Part shown: positions 62,934 through 64,000 of the stretch, piece by piece | Numbering within the stretch: the stretch's first letter is position 1 | Layout of the letters: each line of letters starts with the position of its first letter | Assembly (NCBI RefSeq): GCF_022812285.1 | Contig: NZ_CP093300.1 | Span: forward strand, 992,001 to 1,056,000 | Direction: 5' to 3' | Length of the DNA: 64,000 bases | DNA from: Alkalihalobacillus sp. LMS39 | Lineage (GTDB): Bacteria > Bacillota > Bacilli > Bacillales > Bacillaceae_F | Position numbers and translations under genes: made by a program | The notes under the pieces: model-generated | Told to the model about the DNA's origin: nothing | What the model saw: only the letters and a program-made list of their open reading frames with translations | Database searches by the model: none

Positions 62934-63857
62934 ATGATGGAAAACAATCGTTTCAAGCAAGCGGAGACAGCAACTTGGATCGGAATTATAGCAAATGGAA
63001 TGTTAGCGATTATGAAAGGAATCATTGGATGGATAGCAGGAAGTCGAGCATTAATAGCCGATGCTGCTCATTCGGCGTCCGATGTAGCCGGTTCATTTGC
63101 CGTTTTAGCTGGGTTGAAAACCGCGAAAAAGCCACCGGATAAAGACCATCCATATGGTCATGGCAAAGCCGAAAATATAGCGACGATCGTTGTGGCGATT
63201 TTATTAATTGTTGTTGGGCTGGAAATTGCGTTATCTTCACTTAAACTATTTTTCGAAGATGCACCCGTGGCTCCAAAAGGCATTGCCTTACTTGCCATTC
63301 TCATATCGATTCTCGTAAAAGAAATCTTGTTTCAATATAAATATCGGTTAGCGAAAAAAATCAACAGCCAGGCTTTACTAGCTGAAGCATGGCATCATCG
63401 TTCAGATGTCCTTTCTTCTGTTGCAGCTTTTGTTGGAGTGTTTGGAGCGATGCTCGGTCAGCAATATCAAATCCCAGTTCTCTTATATTTTGACCCTCTT
63501 GCTGGACTAATTGTAGCTGTCATCGTCATCAAAATTGGCTTTTCTCTAGCCAAGCAATCAAGCTCAGTAATGATGGAACAAGTGTTAGAACAAGAGGAAG
63601 TCCAACCGTTTTACGAAACTGTCTCAATGATAGAAGGCGTCAAAAACATAGATGAGATTTTAGCAAGAACACACGGGCATTACGTCGTTGTTGATATTAA
63701 AGTCGCTGTTGATGCAAACTTAAGTGTTGCAGAAGGCCATATGATTTCAAAGCAAGTCAAAGAGAAGCTACTAACCGATCATGATAAAATTAAGAAAGTG
63801 TTTGTTCATATTAACCCGTATCAAAGCGATTATGATAAAAGTAAAGTTGTGTTGTAG
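62934..63857 (+). CDS. Cation diffusion facilitator family transporter
   Basis: A 307-residue CDF protein with six membrane segments. Metal-site motifs are LIADAAHSASDVAGSF in segment 2, HPYGHGKAENIATI in the loop after it and AEAWHHRSDVLSSVA in segment 5. A cytoplasmic C-terminal domain follows. CDF proteins export zinc, iron, manganese or cobalt against protons. ATG 62934 or 62937 can be the start (GGTGGTG five to eight bases upstream). Single gene with its own terminator. Confidence 0.9.
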   Translation: MMENNRFKQAETATWIGIIANGMLAIMKGIIGWIAGSRALIADAAHSASDVAGSFAVLAGLKTAKKPPDKDHPYGHGKAENIATIVVAILLIVVGLEIALSSLKLFFEDAPVAPKGIALLAILISILVKEILFQYKYRLAKKINSQALLAEAWHHRSDVLSSVAAFVGVFGAMLGQQYQIPVLLYFDPLAGLIVAVIVIKIGFSLAKQSSSVMMEQVLEQEEVQPFYETVSMIEGVKNIDEILARTHGHYVVVDIKVAVDANLSVAEGHMISKQVKEKLLTDHDKIKKVFVHINPYQSDYDKSKVVL

Positions 63858-63870
63858 TGTCGATGAAGAA

Positions 63871-63910
63871 AGAGTCCGAATCGTGTGAAGTGATTCGGGC
63901 TCTCTTTTTT
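63871..63910 (+). terminator. Terminator after the CDF gene
   Basis: AGAGTCCGAATC and GATTCGGGCTCT arms are followed by CTTTTTTG. Confidence 0.85.
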
Positions 63911-63926
63911 GTTTAAACGATATGAA

Positions 63927-64000
63927 AAATTTAGGTGTAGCAGTGAAGTTTTGAAAGCTTATTCTAGAAGAGCGAAGGCTGCGAACATGCTCGTTTCACC
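63927..64000. repeat. Dispersed AGCTTATTCTAGAAGAG repeat, copy C, cut by window end
   Basis: Reads AAATTTAGGTGTAGCAGTG, then AAAGCTTATTCTAGAAGAG and CGAAGGCTGCGAAC, matching copies at 22496 and 52122. It continues to or past the window end. Confidence 0.6.

Overview
The window looks like low-GC chromosome from a spore-forming Bacillaceae species. Support comes from small acid-soluble spore protein genes (sspK-like and gamma-type sspE-like), the FabL enoyl-ACP reductase, strong GGAGG ribosome binding sites, and gene order following the B. subtilis yfh-yga region (recX, yfhH, sspK, yfhJ, yfhP, mutY, yfhS, fabL, sspE, ygaC, ygaD, ygaE, gsaB). I cannot name the genus; an environmental or alkaliphilic Bacillus relative would fit.

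Layout. 1-5 kb: VOC protein end, small membrane protein, YoaP-like acetyltransferase, maltose acetyltransferase, recX, lactate permease. 5-22 kb: the yfh/yga backbone, interrupted by a block resembling B. subtilis ywrC-ywrB-ywrA-ywrD (Lrp regulator, methionine aminopeptidase, gamma-glutamyltransferase-like enzyme, two half-size chromate transporters), an Mrr-like nuclease with a beta-propeller partner, and an aminotransferase broken by one extra A in a nine-A run. 22-30 kb: an ECF sigma/PadR/HAAS-FtsW operon, peptidase E-like, MarR/DUF3147 and PadR/DUF2812 pairs, ygaE. 30-53 kb: accessory genes lying between ygaE and gsaB: an IS110/IS1111-type insertion sequence, a two-component/lipoprotein/PepSY/YtkA cluster, a MATE pump, a very large SF1 helicase with a winged-helix-like partner, DinB and others. 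53-64 kb: orphan glutamate synthase large subunit, gsaB, an ABC-2 transporter trio, a cation diffusion facilitator.

The most striking content is intergenic. A dispersed element of about 179 bp recurs about every 7 kb, always beyond the 3' end of a gene. It has four 15-bp boxes in the order forward, forward, reverse, reverse, with start-to-start spacings of 51, 62 (or 63) and 51. Seven copies have all four boxes, one lacks the first box, and one degenerate copy keeps two. One of the seven is interrupted by the IS110-family element: removing exactly 1740 bp restores the 51-bp spacing, which fixes the ends of the IS and a CT core.

Downstream of the transposase, on its strand, is a structured stretch that looks like a bridge RNA/seekRNA. 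An internal loop carries guides reading TTCCGCT and (as complement) CTATTTAC. The combined 13-nt target matches the occupied site at 12 of 13 positions and an unoccupied repeat copy at 28778-28790 at 13 of 13. The simplest reading is that this IS is programmed to insert into the host's own intergenic repeat family. Two other structured intergenic repeat classes are also present.
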